Shown: positions 43,128 to 50,863 of the stretch, piece by piece
Layout of the letters: each line of letters begins with the position of its first letter
Numbering within the stretch: the stretch's first letter is position 1
Origin: LMUY01 sp965276785
Lineage (GTDB): Bacteria > Pseudomonadota > Alphaproteobacteria > Acetobacterales > Acetobacteraceae
Length of the DNA stretch: 64,000 nucleotides
Reading direction: 5' to 3'
Assembly: GCA_965276785.1 (NCBI GenBank)
Contig: OZ255629.1
Span: 2,170,001-2,234,000 of the forward strand
Made by a program: the position numbers and the translations under genes
Notes under the pieces: generated by a model
The model's database searches: none
Told to the model about the DNA's origin: nothing
The model's input: only the letters and a program-made list of their open reading frames with translations

Positions 43128-43165
43128 GTCATGTCTCTCAAGCGCAACATTTGATGCGCCGCACC

Positions 43166-43978
43166 CTATGCCCGGCCGCGCCCGGCAGCAACCGCGCGTT
43201 GTTGCACCAGCCATGCGCCGAGCAGCGCGGTGGACACGAACACCAGGATGACGGTGGCCAACGCATTCAGCTCCGGCGTGGCGCCGAGCTTGAGCGAGGA
43301 GAACACCACCATCGGCAAGGTCGAGGCGCCGGGCCCGGAGACGAAACTGGCCACCACCAGGTCGTCCAGACTGAGCGTGAAGGCGAGCAGCCAGCCGGAC
43401 AGCAGCGCCGGCGCCAGGAGCGGCAGCGTGATGCGGAAGAACGCGCCGCCGGGCGTGCAGCCCAGGTCCATCGCGGCCTCTTCCAGTTCGGTGCCCGACC
43501 CCTCCAGCCGCGCCCGTACCACCACCGCCACGTAGGACAGCGAGAACGACACATGCGCCACCGCAATGGTGACCGCGCCGCGGCTGGCGGGCACGCCGAT
43601 GAATTGCTCCGAGGAGACGAACAGCAGCAGCAACGACAGCCCGATCAGCACGTCCGGCAGCACCAGCCGGGTGGCCAGCAGCGTGTCCAGCACGCCGCGC
43701 CCGCGCACGCGCCCGAATCGCGCCAGCACCACGCCCGCCGCGGTGCCGAGGATGGTGGCCCCCGTGGCCGACAGCGCCGCCACTTCCAGCGACAGCAGCC
43801 CGGCGGCGATCAGTTGCTGGTCGTGCCATAGCGTGACGTACCACCGGGTCGAGAAGCCGGATAGCACGGTGGTTAGCCGCGAGTCGTTGAAACTGGTCAG
43901 CACCAGCAAGGCGACGGGGATGAACAGGAAGGCGTAGCCGGCGAGGAGAGCGGCGAGGAGGGAACGGGAAAGCTTCAC
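43166..43978 (-). CDS. potI: ABC polyamine-type transporter permease, PotI-like
   Basis: 270 residues, six membrane helices. The PotC/PotI signature is clear: VLPDVLIGLSLLLLFV, the EAA loop EEAAMDLGCTPGGAFFRITL, then SGWLLAFTLSLDDLVVASF and VSGPGASTLPMVVFSSLKLG. It forms the channel with a PotH-type partner for putrescine/spermidine import. GTG 43978 overlaps the VapC stop (GTGA 43975-43978). The PotH-type partner lies 3.7 kb away and no PotG/PotF genes are in the window. Confidence 0.88.
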   Translation of the reverse strand: MKLSRSLLAALLAGYAFLFIPVALLVLTSFNDSRLTTVLSGFSTRWYVTLWHDQQLIAAGLLSLEVAALSATGATILGTAAGVVLARFGRVRGRGVLDTLLATRLVLPDVLIGLSLLLLFVSSEQFIGVPASRGAVTIAVAHVSFSLSYVAVVVRARLEGSGTELEEAAMDLGCTPGGAFFRITLPLLAPALLSGWLLAFTLSLDDLVVASFVSGPGASTLPMVVFSSLKLGATPELNALATVILVFVSTALLGAWLVQQRAVAAGRGRA

Positions 43979-44367
43979 AGCTCCCAGTCCTCGATCTGCA
44001 GGCCCGGCACGCGGGAGAACTCGCGCGTGTTATGGGTGACGAGGGTGAGGTTGCGGGCGCGCGCCTGGCCGGCGATCAGCACGTCATAGCCGCCGATGGG
44101 CGTGCCGGCTTGTTCCAATGCCGCTCGCAATGCGCCAGCTTCACGTGCATCTTGCCGATCGAATGGGACGACCTCAAACTCGATCGAATCGACTCGACGG
44201 AGGTTCTCCCCTGCGCGAGCGCTTTTAAATGCGCCGAAAAACAGCTCGAATGCCACGATTGAGGAGATCCCGACACGGGCGCGACGTTGCCGGCGAAGTT
44301 GCGTGTTCATCCTCCGATCGCCGTTTATAAGCCGCACCATACTGTTGGTGTCGAGCAGGAAGTTCAC
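43975..44367 (-). CDS. vapC: VapC-type PIN-domain toxin
   Basis: 130 residues. Acidic PIN-domain residues are in place: FLLDTNSMVRLING (first Asp), GISSIVAFELFFGA (Glu), and IGGYDVLIAGQARARNLTLV with THNTREFSRV (last Asps region). This predicts a Mg2+-dependent RNase that cleaves tRNA or rRNA. It overlaps the antitoxin stop (ATGA 44364-44367) and the PotI start (GTGA), so the toxin is translationally linked on both sides. Confidence 0.9.
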   Translation of the reverse strand: MNFLLDTNSMVRLINGDRRMNTQLRRQRRARVGISSIVAFELFFGAFKSARAGENLRRVDSIEFEVVPFDRQDAREAGALRAALEQAGTPIGGYDVLIAGQARARNLTLVTHNTREFSRVPGLQIEDWEL

Positions 44368-44612
44368 TTGAAGAGATCATCCAGCTCCGGCCGTTCTTGT
44401 GGCGGAACCTCCTCCTCCAAGGCATCGAGGAAATCTTGTGGCACGGGGCCCACGAACTGATCGAGCCATGCCCACTCGTCTTCCATCGGTTCCAAGATCA
44501 CCGCATTGCCCTCGCGCCGGACGCTTACTTCCTTGCCTTTAAACCGGAACTCCTTTGGCAAGCGCACCGCCTGCGAGCGCCCTGACCAGAACACCTTCGC
44601 CGTCGCCGCCAT
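44364..44612 (-). CDS. vapB: VapB-type antitoxin (AbrB/SpoVT fold)
   Basis: 82 residues. AKVFWSGRSQAVRLPKEFRF and GKEVSVRREGNAVILEP are the swapped-hairpin AbrB/MazE DNA-binding fold. The acidic C-terminus (DALEEEVPPQERPELDDLF) would neutralise VapC. GGAGAG lies just upstream of ATG 44612. An AT-rich stretch with TATATA and an ATAT-N9-ATAT dyad at about 44631-44645 is a good place for its promoter and autoregulatory operator. Confidence 0.9.
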   Translation of the reverse strand: MAATAKVFWSGRSQAVRLPKEFRFKGKEVSVRREGNAVILEPMEDEWAWLDQFVGPVPQDFLDALEEEVPPQERPELDDLFK

Positions 44613-44781
44613 TGCTGCTCTCCTGCTGGATATCAGTGGTATATAGCAGTTGGGCTCTGGACCGCCAGCAAATCGGGAAGCGGCGATAAAGGGTCTGGCA
44701 ACCATCGCGCGTTTGCCTGAGTCGCGCAGCGCCTGCGGCCGACACGGTTTCTTCATACCTCGCCGGTAGTCTCCATGCGGT

Positions 44782-46068
44782 ATGATCGCTCGATGCCTCC
44801 TTCTGGTCGTGGTGCTGGTGGCAGCTTTGCCTGGCTGCGCCCCGACACCGATGCCGCCAGGACTGGACGCGGCCGTCTCCGCCGCAAACGCCGCACCGGC
44901 CGCCGACAGCGTGGCGCTGATGCGGCGGCAAGGGGAGATTTTCGCCGCCAAGCCATTTCTGCCCGGCAATCGTGTGGAGTTGCTCGTGGATGGCCCAGCC
45001 ACCTTCACCGCCATGGCCGCCGCCATTGGCGCCGCCCGTACTCGCATCGACATGGAGAGCTACGAGTTCGACGATCAGGCTGGTGCGCAGTTTGCCGGGC
45101 TGCTGCTGGCGGCCCGTAGCCGGGGCGTGGCGGTCAACCTGATCTATGACGCCTGGGGCGCGCTCGACACCCAAGCAGCGCTGTTCAAACAATTGCGCGC
45201 AGGTGGCGTGCAGGTGGTGCAATATAACCCGATCCGGCCCAACGGCCGGGTGCCAATCGATGTCAACCGGCGCGACCATCGCAAGCTACTCTGCGTCGAT
45301 GGCCGGGTTTGCATCACCGGCGGCGTCAACATCAGCAAAGTCTATCACAACGCCCCCGCACCGAGCGGGACGGACGCGGAGGACCAGGCCTGGCGTGACA
45401 CGGACGTTCGGATCGACGGCCCAGTCGCCGCGCAGTTCGAGCATTTCTACCTGGAAACCTGGCGCGCCCAGCACGGCCCCGCTTTAGCCGAGCCACCGCC
45501 GCCGGAGACGGCCGCCGGTGACACACTGGTGCAGGCGATCGATGGTGCGCCGAACGATGGCCAGCCGCTGATCTACCGCACATTGCTCGCCAACATCGCT
45601 TTGGCTCGCCACTCCGTTCATCTCACGACGGGCTTCTTCGTGCCCACGCCCGACCTGTCGAATGCATTGGCCGCGGCGGCCCGGCGTGGGGTGGACGTTC
45701 AGGTCATCGTGCCGGGGCAGAGCGACAACCAACAGGCGGTCTGGGCTGGCCGGGCCAAATATGGCCCGCTGCTGGAGGCGGGCGTGCGCATCCATGAGCG
45801 GCAGGGCCGCGTGCTGCATGCCAAGACGGCGGTGATCGATGGCGCTTGGTCGGCGGTGGGCTCGTCCAACCTGGATTGGCGCAGCGCCATCTGGAACAAC
45901 GAGATTGACGCCATCGTGCTCGGCCCGGCATTCGGCCAACAGATGGAGGCGCTGTTCGCCGCCGACGCTGCGGCCTCGCACGGCATCGCCCTGGCGACGT
46001 GGCGCCGCCGCGGACCGGTTTCGCGTTTGCGCGAACTGCAAGCGGCCATGCTCAGCCGGTTATTGTAA
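44782..46068 (+). CDS. Phospholipase D / cardiolipin-synthase-like lipoprotein
   Basis: 428 residues. The signal ends in a lipobox (LVAALPGC), so it should be lipid-anchored outside the inner membrane. Two HKD motifs form the PLD active site: RRDHRKLLCVDGRVCITGG and VLHAKTAVIDGAWSAVGSSN. Members make cardiolipin from phosphatidylglycerol or act as phosphodiesterases; an exported lipoprotein form makes housekeeping cardiolipin synthesis less certain. Divergent from vapBC across a 169-base gap with no other clear feature. Confidence 0.88.
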   Translation: MIARCLLLVVVLVAALPGCAPTPMPPGLDAAVSAANAAPAADSVALMRRQGEIFAAKPFLPGNRVELLVDGPATFTAMAAAIGAARTRIDMESYEFDDQAGAQFAGLLLAARSRGVAVNLIYDAWGALDTQAALFKQLRAGGVQVVQYNPIRPNGRVPIDVNRRDHRKLLCVDGRVCITGGVNISKVYHNAPAPSGTDAEDQAWRDTDVRIDGPVAAQFEHFYLETWRAQHGPALAEPPPPETAAGDTLVQAIDGAPNDGQPLIYRTLLANIALARHSVHLTTGFFVPTPDLSNALAAAARRGVDVQVIVPGQSDNQQAVWAGRAKYGPLLEAGVRIHERQGRVLHAKTAVIDGAWSAVGSSNLDWRSAIWNNEIDAIVLGPAFGQQMEALFAADAAASHGIALATWRRRGPVSRLRELQAAMLSRLL

Positions 46069-46125
46069 AGCGCTCTGACCGGTTCAGCACTTGCGCTTGT
46101 CCAGCCTTCAGGGGGAGTGTTGCCA

Positions 46126-46149
46126 TGGTTGGCGCTTTTTAACCAACCA
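46126..46149 (+). terminator. Hairpin upstream of the DUF2164 gene
   Basis: TGGTTGG (46126-46132) pairs with CCAACCA (46143-46149) around the loop CGCTTTTTAA. It could end the phospholipase transcript or lie in the leader of the DUF2164 gene, whose ATG is 12 bases away. Confidence 0.35.
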
Positions 46150-46160
46150 GGTGGGTAACC

Positions 46161-46433
46161 ATGGAACTCAAATTCTCGAAGGACGACAGGAAGCAGATCA
46201 TCGGCTCGATTCAGCGCTACTATGAAGAGTGCATGGAGGGATCGATCGGCAATATCGCGGCCGACGGATTGCTGATGTACTTTGTCGAGGAGATCGGCCC
46301 ATTAATCTACAACAAAGCCGTGGCTGACGTTCAGCAGAATCTCCAGCAACGGCTGTCGGAGATCGACGTCGAGGTGCATGAGGAGGCATTCACTTATTGG
46401 CCGAATTACCATCGCAAGCGCGGCAAACGCTGA
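46161..46433 (+). CDS. DUF2164 family protein
   Basis: 90 residues. LKFSKDDRKQIIGSIQRYYE, MYFVEEIGPLIYNKAVADV and FTYWPNYHRKRGKR match DUF2164, a small helical family of unknown function. AGGTGGG lies 8 bases upstream of the ATG. Codon use is less GC-biased than in the neighbours, consistent with an accessory patch. Confidence 0.75.
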   Translation: MELKFSKDDRKQIIGSIQRYYEECMEGSIGNIAADGLLMYFVEEIGPLIYNKAVADVQQNLQQRLSEIDVEVHEEAFTYWPNYHRKRGKR

Positions 46434-46529
46434 CGCCAGCCATACAACGCCAGTTCGTGGCCGTGTACAACCAGCGCAGCGATCGTGTTTGCGGGATTAT
46501 CGGCGAGAGACCGTTGCTCGGTAGGCTAC

Positions 46530-47060
46530 TTACGGGCAATCGTGCGATGCCCCGGTCAGGCAGTCGATCTCGGTCTTAATCTCCAGCGCTTCGTCGTGGT
46601 CGGCCAGGGTTTTTGGTCGTGTTTCGTTGAGCTGCCGAACACGGGCGCTGAATGCGGCCAATTCGCCGGCGGTGATGGTCGCGTCTTGGACTGGTTGATG
46701 GCAAAGTACCTCTATCGCTCCCGATCTGTCGTCACGACCGAAGTCAATTGGTCGCAGGCATGTGTTGTGGGTCAGCGGCCTGAACGTGAGTTTGGAGAAC
46801 CACAAGTTTTGGTCTGTCTGCTTGCCGGAGACGCCGAGCACGGCTGTGCCGTTGCAGCGGCCAGGAATGTTTGGGTCCAAGCCTAGGCTGGTGCAAACTT
46901 CGCGTCCGCCAGGCAGCACCGTCGATGAGGCGGCAAGGCTTGCAGGCAGGTCATACGGATAGGGATCTGGCCGCCCATTGGTTGTCGACACGGACCGCTG
47001 ACATGCCGTGAGAGCAAGCGCAGCGAGCCAGACTAGACTAAGCCCAACATGAGTCCTCAT
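46530..47060 (-). CDS. Cysteine-rich lipoprotein, tandem paralog B
   Basis: 176 residues. The lipobox is LALTAC at about residue 20. The mature part shares a pattern with the gene upstream: VCTSLGLDPN-x-CNGTAVLGVS, LWFSKLTF, a Cys-Pro-like CLRPIDF, VLCHQPVQDATITAGELAAF and RQLNETRPKTLADHDEA. I do not recognise the family. ATG 47060 overlaps the upstream stop by one base (TGATG). Sequence is lower in GC than the flanks. Confidence 0.7.
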   Translation of the reverse strand: MRTHVGLSLVWLAALALTACQRSVSTTNGRPDPYPYDLPASLAASSTVLPGGREVCTSLGLDPNIPGRCNGTAVLGVSGKQTDQNLWFSKLTFRPLTHNTCLRPIDFGRDDRSGAIEVLCHQPVQDATITAGELAAFSARVRQLNETRPKTLADHDEALEIKTEIDCLTGASHDCP

Positions 47061-47668
47061 CAGTGACCGTCGGAACTAGGTTTGGTATAGGTCTGTATGA
47101 CACTCTTTAGGTATTGTGCCGCCTCATACTCAGCGAGCGTCTGTGGACTCGTCTCGTTCAAGCGTTGCGCGAGCGCCGTCAAAGACTTGAGCTCGCTTTG
47201 GCTAATTGTATCGTCCCGCGCGGGGGCGTGGCAGAGATAGGTAACGCCATCGACGTTGTTCACGGTTTTATACCGCTCAAATGGGACTGCTCCCGGACAA
47301 TCTTCCGCCGGCGCATCGACACTCGAATAGGTCTTCTCGAACCATAGCGAGTGAGCGGTTTGGTTTTGCGTCAGGTTTAGAACGGTGATTCCGTGACAGG
47401 CGGCACCTCGGGTGACGTCAAGGCCCAATGCCGCGCATACCGCCTGGCCGCTTGGCAAGAGCTCTGGCGTTGATCCAGGTGCCATCGCCGGCCCCGCGTG
47501 TTCGGCGTAACCGAAACTGCCTGTGCGCGAGATCAGGACAGCTTCGACCCTGAGGCGAGCAGGCGGCTTCTGGCACGTCGACACGCTTAGCAGCGCCAAG
47601 ACAGCAAGCACGACCTGGCAGGCAGCCTGCGTGGAACGTCGAATGGTTGCTGGGTTCCGAACTCTCAC
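47060..47668 (-). CDS. Cysteine-rich lipoprotein, tandem paralog A
   Basis: 202 residues. A hydrophobic segment ending LLSVSTC gives a probable lipobox. The mature part has VCAALGLDVTRGAACHGITV, LWFEKTYSS, CPGAVPFERY, YLCHAPARDDTISQSELKSL and QRLNETSPQTLAEYEAAQYL. These align in order with paralog B, including four cysteines, which suggests two conserved disulfides in the envelope. GTG 47668 overlaps the potH stop (GTGA). No function can be assigned. Confidence 0.7.
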   Translation of the reverse strand: MRVRNPATIRRSTQAACQVVLAVLALLSVSTCQKPPARLRVEAVLISRTGSFGYAEHAGPAMAPGSTPELLPSGQAVCAALGLDVTRGAACHGITVLNLTQNQTAHSLWFEKTYSSVDAPAEDCPGAVPFERYKTVNNVDGVTYLCHAPARDDTISQSELKSLTALAQRLNETSPQTLAEYEAAQYLKSVIQTYTKPSSDGH

Positions 47669-48525
47669 AGCCGCCGTTGTCCCGCGCGCAGCAGCGCCAA
47701 TGGCAACAATAGCCCCACCAGCAGCGCATTGGCCAACGCCGCCGCCATCGGCCAGTCGTGGTTCTCGAAGAACTCGTTCCAGAGCGCCCGGCCGACCGTC
47801 TGCGCCGCCGGGCCGCCGAGTAGCTCGGGGATCACGTATTCTCCCACCGCCGGCATGAACACCAGCGCCAGCCCGGCCCCAATCCCGGGCAATGACAGCG
47901 GCAACGTCACCGACGCGAACACGCGCAGCGGCCCGGCGCCGAGATCTGCGGCGGCCTCCTCCAAGGCTGGGTCAAGGCGGGACAGGCGCGCGTAGAGCGG
48001 CAGCACCATGAACGGCAAGTAACAATACACGATCCCCACATACATCGCCCCGCGTGTGTAGAGCATGTGGAGCGGCGCCCGGATCACCCCCACGCCCATC
48101 AGCAAGGCATTGATCCAGCCGTCATCGCCCAGCAGCCCGATCCAGGCCACGATGCGCAGCAGGAACCCGGTCCAGAACGGCAGCATCACCAGCAAAAGCA
48201 GCAAGGAGCGCCAGCGCTCCGGCGCCCGGGCGATAGCCAGCGCCATCGGGTAGCCGATCAACAGGCACAGCACCGAGGAGGCGGACGCCACCAGCAGGCT
48301 CTGCCAGGCTGCGCTGAGGTAGTAATCGTCCTGCACCAGCGTCTGGTAATTGTCGCTCAGCAGATGCAGTTGCGGCCAGCCGCCTTGCCAGGTCAGCAAA
48401 GGGTCGTAGGGCGGCACGCTGGCGGCGGCCTCGGAGAAGGAAAGCGCCACCACGATCAGCGCCGGCAGCGCGATGAACAGCAGCAGCCAGGCCCACAGCG
48501 GAGCCAGGACGAGCCAGCGCTGCAT
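47665..48525 (-). CDS. potH: ABC polyamine-type transporter permease, PotH-like
   Basis: 286 residues from ATG 48525. PotB/PotH motifs: LPFWTGFLLRIVAWIGLLGD, YVGIVYCYLPFMVLPLYARL, the EAA loop EEAAADLGAGPLRVFASVTL, FMPAVGEYVIPELLGGP and LWNEFFENHDWPMAAALA. It should pair with PotI, yet that gene is 3.7 kb downstream behind unrelated genes. The start overlaps the upstream glycosyltransferase stop (TGATG) and the stop overlaps lipoprotein A. Confidence 0.9.
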   Translation of the reverse strand: MQRWLVLAPLWAWLLLFIALPALIVVALSFSEAAASVPPYDPLLTWQGGWPQLHLLSDNYQTLVQDDYYLSAAWQSLLVASASSVLCLLIGYPMALAIARAPERWRSLLLLLVMLPFWTGFLLRIVAWIGLLGDDGWINALLMGVGVIRAPLHMLYTRGAMYVGIVYCYLPFMVLPLYARLSRLDPALEEAAADLGAGPLRVFASVTLPLSLPGIGAGLALVFMPAVGEYVIPELLGGPAAQTVGRALWNEFFENHDWPMAAALANALLVGLLLPLALLRAGQRRL

Positions 48526-49880
48526 CAGGCGCCCAAGCGCGGCAGGTCTCGGGTGGTCTCCCCCCCGGTGAGCGAGGCGGCGGCCGCGGCGGCCTCGGCG
48601 GCACACAGCGCGATTCCCTCCGTCCCCGCCAGCCCCAGCATGGCGCGCGCCGCCCGGCGCGACAGTTCCACCGCCGCGCGCCTGGCATGCAGCGCCGGAG
48701 CCTGCGCGGCGACGTCTAGCAGGCCCCGCGCGTATCGCTCCGGGGTGTGCTCCGCCTCCAGCACGGCGCGGCCGCGGCGGCCGGCCTCGCGGAAGCGCTC
48801 AGGGTCCCGCCGCAGCGCGTCCAGGTGGGCGCGCAAATCCTCCGCCTCCCGCTCCGGCTCGACGAAGAACACGGTGTCCTCCGGCAGGGTGGCATACCAA
48901 CCGATGCGGGTGACCACAGCGGGCAGGCCGGCCTCCCAGATGCGAAGCTGGCTGGCGGAGGCCTCGCCCATCGAGGGATAACGCAGGTTGATCGCCAAGT
49001 CCGCCCGCGCCAGGGCCGCCCGCATCTCCTGCGCCGAGACGAAGCCGTGGTGATGGACGCGGCCGGCCAGGCCCAGGGCGGCGACTCGCGCCAGGGTCGC
49101 CGCCGGGTCGTCCAACACGCCATAGATGTCGAGGGTGAGATCCTGATCCGGCAGGTGGGCGATCACGTCCAGCAGGGCCGGCAGCCGGCGGTTCGGCCCC
49201 AGGAAGCCGAACACGATCAATCGAAGCGTGCTGCTCTCGCCGTCGGCTGCGGTCTGCGCGGCAGGGGCAAGCGCATGCGCAAGCGGCAGATAGACCACTG
49301 GCGTGCGCATCTCGGCCGCGAGCCGATGCTGCTCCCGCGGAGTATGCACGATGGCAGCCAAGGCGCCATCCGTCGCGGCTGCCGTCATGGGGTAGCGCTC
49401 CACCAGGCTGTCCACCGGCTGCCGGCCCGCAAGCCAGCTTTCGGCGTCAGCCACACCGGCTGGGCCATGGCAGCGCCGCATGCTCTCCATGTAGTAGTGC
49501 CGGTCAAAGCCATCGTGCTCGGCATAGCGCGCGAAGAAATGCTGCAGCCGCGTGTCGTGCAACACCACCACGCCAGGAACCTGCCGAGCCACGTCGAAGA
49601 TGGCCCGGTGGAACAAGCCATTGTTGCCAATATTGTAGATCTGGACATCGGCCTGATGCAGCCGCTGCCAATCCATGCGCAACGGATCGAATTGGACCAC
49701 AGGAAGGTCGAGGCGCAAGCCGGCCGGCGTCTCCAGCACCGGCGGCTCCGCCTGCGCCGTCCAGAGCGTCACGTCCGCCCACTCGCTCAGCGCGGCCGCC
49801 ACCACCAGGGTGTGATTGCCAATCGCGCTCTGCTGCGGCGGCAGCGGCGAGAACAGGTTCAGCCGGAGGCGAGCAGGCAC
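48525..49880 (-). CDS. Glycosyltransferase (GT4-like)
   Basis: 451 residues from GTG 49880. RLNLFSPLPPQQSAIGNHTL opens a GT-B acceptor domain; LIVFGFLGPNRRLPALLDVI, VHHHGFVSAQEMRAAL and the donor-site region YPSMGEASASQLRIWEAGLP support GT4. The last ~90 residues are Ala-rich and helical. It overlaps the upstream glycosyltransferase by 22 bases. Likely acts in the same surface-glycan pathway as its neighbours. Confidence 0.8.
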   Translation of the reverse strand: MPARLRLNLFSPLPPQQSAIGNHTLVVAAALSEWADVTLWTAQAEPPVLETPAGLRLDLPVVQFDPLRMDWQRLHQADVQIYNIGNNGLFHRAIFDVARQVPGVVVLHDTRLQHFFARYAEHDGFDRHYYMESMRRCHGPAGVADAESWLAGRQPVDSLVERYPMTAAATDGALAAIVHTPREQHRLAAEMRTPVVYLPLAHALAPAAQTAADGESSTLRLIVFGFLGPNRRLPALLDVIAHLPDQDLTLDIYGVLDDPAATLARVAALGLAGRVHHHGFVSAQEMRAALARADLAINLRYPSMGEASASQLRIWEAGLPAVVTRIGWYATLPEDTVFFVEPEREAEDLRAHLDALRRDPERFREAGRRGRAVLEAEHTPERYARGLLDVAAQAPALHARRAAVELSRRAARAMLGLAGTEGIALCAAEAAAAAASLTGGETTRDLPRLGA

Positions 49881-50863
49881 TGCGCCACGGTCTCCCAACT
49901 TGGGGCCAATTCCTGGTAATGCAGCCGCGCCCAATTGCCCAGCGCCCGCGCCTGCAGCTCATCGCCCCACACCGTGTCGAGCGCGTCCGCCAGGCCGGTC
50001 GCGGTCGGCTCGCAGATCACACCCGCTTGGCCGTGCTGCACGAACTCCACCGGCGCCCCCGCATCGCTCGGCACGATCAGCGGACGGGCGCAGAGCATGG
50101 CGGCGAGCGCCATCGCCGTGTCGTCGCTGTCTCGGCCGGCGATCAGCACGGCACGCGCAGCCGCCAGCAGCGCGGCCAATCGCGACGCCTCCGGTGCCGC
50201 CTCCAAAGTCACCCGGCCCGGCGCCGCCTGCTCGGCCTGTGCCATATCCTCCGGTGGCCAATGCGGCGCGACCGCCACCAGCCGCACTGGCAGGCGCGTG
50301 TGCCCGACCGCATCGAGCAGCATGTCGAGCCGCGGCCTGGGCCCGCAGCCTTCGGCCAGCACATAGTCCGCCGCCGGGTCACTGCGGCAGAGGCGGGCGA
50401 GCGGCGGCGGCTCGTATAACGTACGCGCCTCGGTCTCCATGCGCTGCTCCATCAAGCCGGCCGCGAAGCGCGAGGTCGCGAACACCGCCTGGCTCTCGGC
50501 CGCCGCCTGCCGGCTGGCGCGCCGCAGCACCGCTCGGGTTTCCGCCGTGCCGGGCCAGTTGCCGGGCGCAATCGCCGGCGCGGCACCGTGCCACAGCGTC
50601 TTGTGAGGATGCAAAATGGCGCCAGCCGGTGATGAGGCGGCGATCAGCCGGTCGATCCGCGTGCCCATGCTCTCGCTGAGGTCGAGCAGGCGGCAGGCCA
50701 GCAGTTGCGGAGCGGCGGCAAGGGGCGGCGCGGCACTGAACGGCACGGCAACCAGCTCCGCCTCCGCGCCCGCGGCCCGCAGGGCGGCGCAAAGCGCGGC
50801 GGCCCGGGTCCTGTCGGGCGAAATGCGGAACGGTGCGCAGGTGACCGCGACGGCGACCCGCAT
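49859..50863 (-). CDS. Glycosyltransferase-like protein
   Basis: 334 residues from ATG 50863, which shares one base with the upstream stop (TGATG). The opening MRVAVAVTCAPFRISPDRT and the later RPRLDMLLDAV, TLEAAPEASRLAALLAAARA and LIVPSDAGAPVEFVQHGQAG resemble the donor half of GT4 enzymes. The classical E-x7-E motif is weak, and the N-terminal half (LLDLSESMGTRIDRLIAAS) parallels the next gene upstream. It may be a diverged paralog or partner subunit. Confidence 0.7.
   Translation of the reverse strand: MRVAVAVTCAPFRISPDRTRAAALCAALRAAGAEAELVAVPFSAAPPLAAAPQLLACRLLDLSESMGTRIDRLIAASSPAGAILHPHKTLWHGAAPAIAPGNWPGTAETRAVLRRASRQAAAESQAVFATSRFAAGLMEQRMETEARTLYEPPPLARLCRSDPAADYVLAEGCGPRPRLDMLLDAVGHTRLPVRLVAVAPHWPPEDMAQAEQAAPGRVTLEAAPEASRLAALLAAARAVLIAGRDSDDTAMALAAMLCARPLIVPSDAGAPVEFVQHGQAGVICEPTATGLADALDTVWGDELQARALGNWARLHYQELAPSWETVAQCLLASG

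Noticed and set aside
46066..46110. A further copy of the GAGCCTGA terminal repeat after the PLD gene
   Set aside because: GCTCTGACCGGTTCAG is only loosely similar and lacks TA bounds or an inverted partner.
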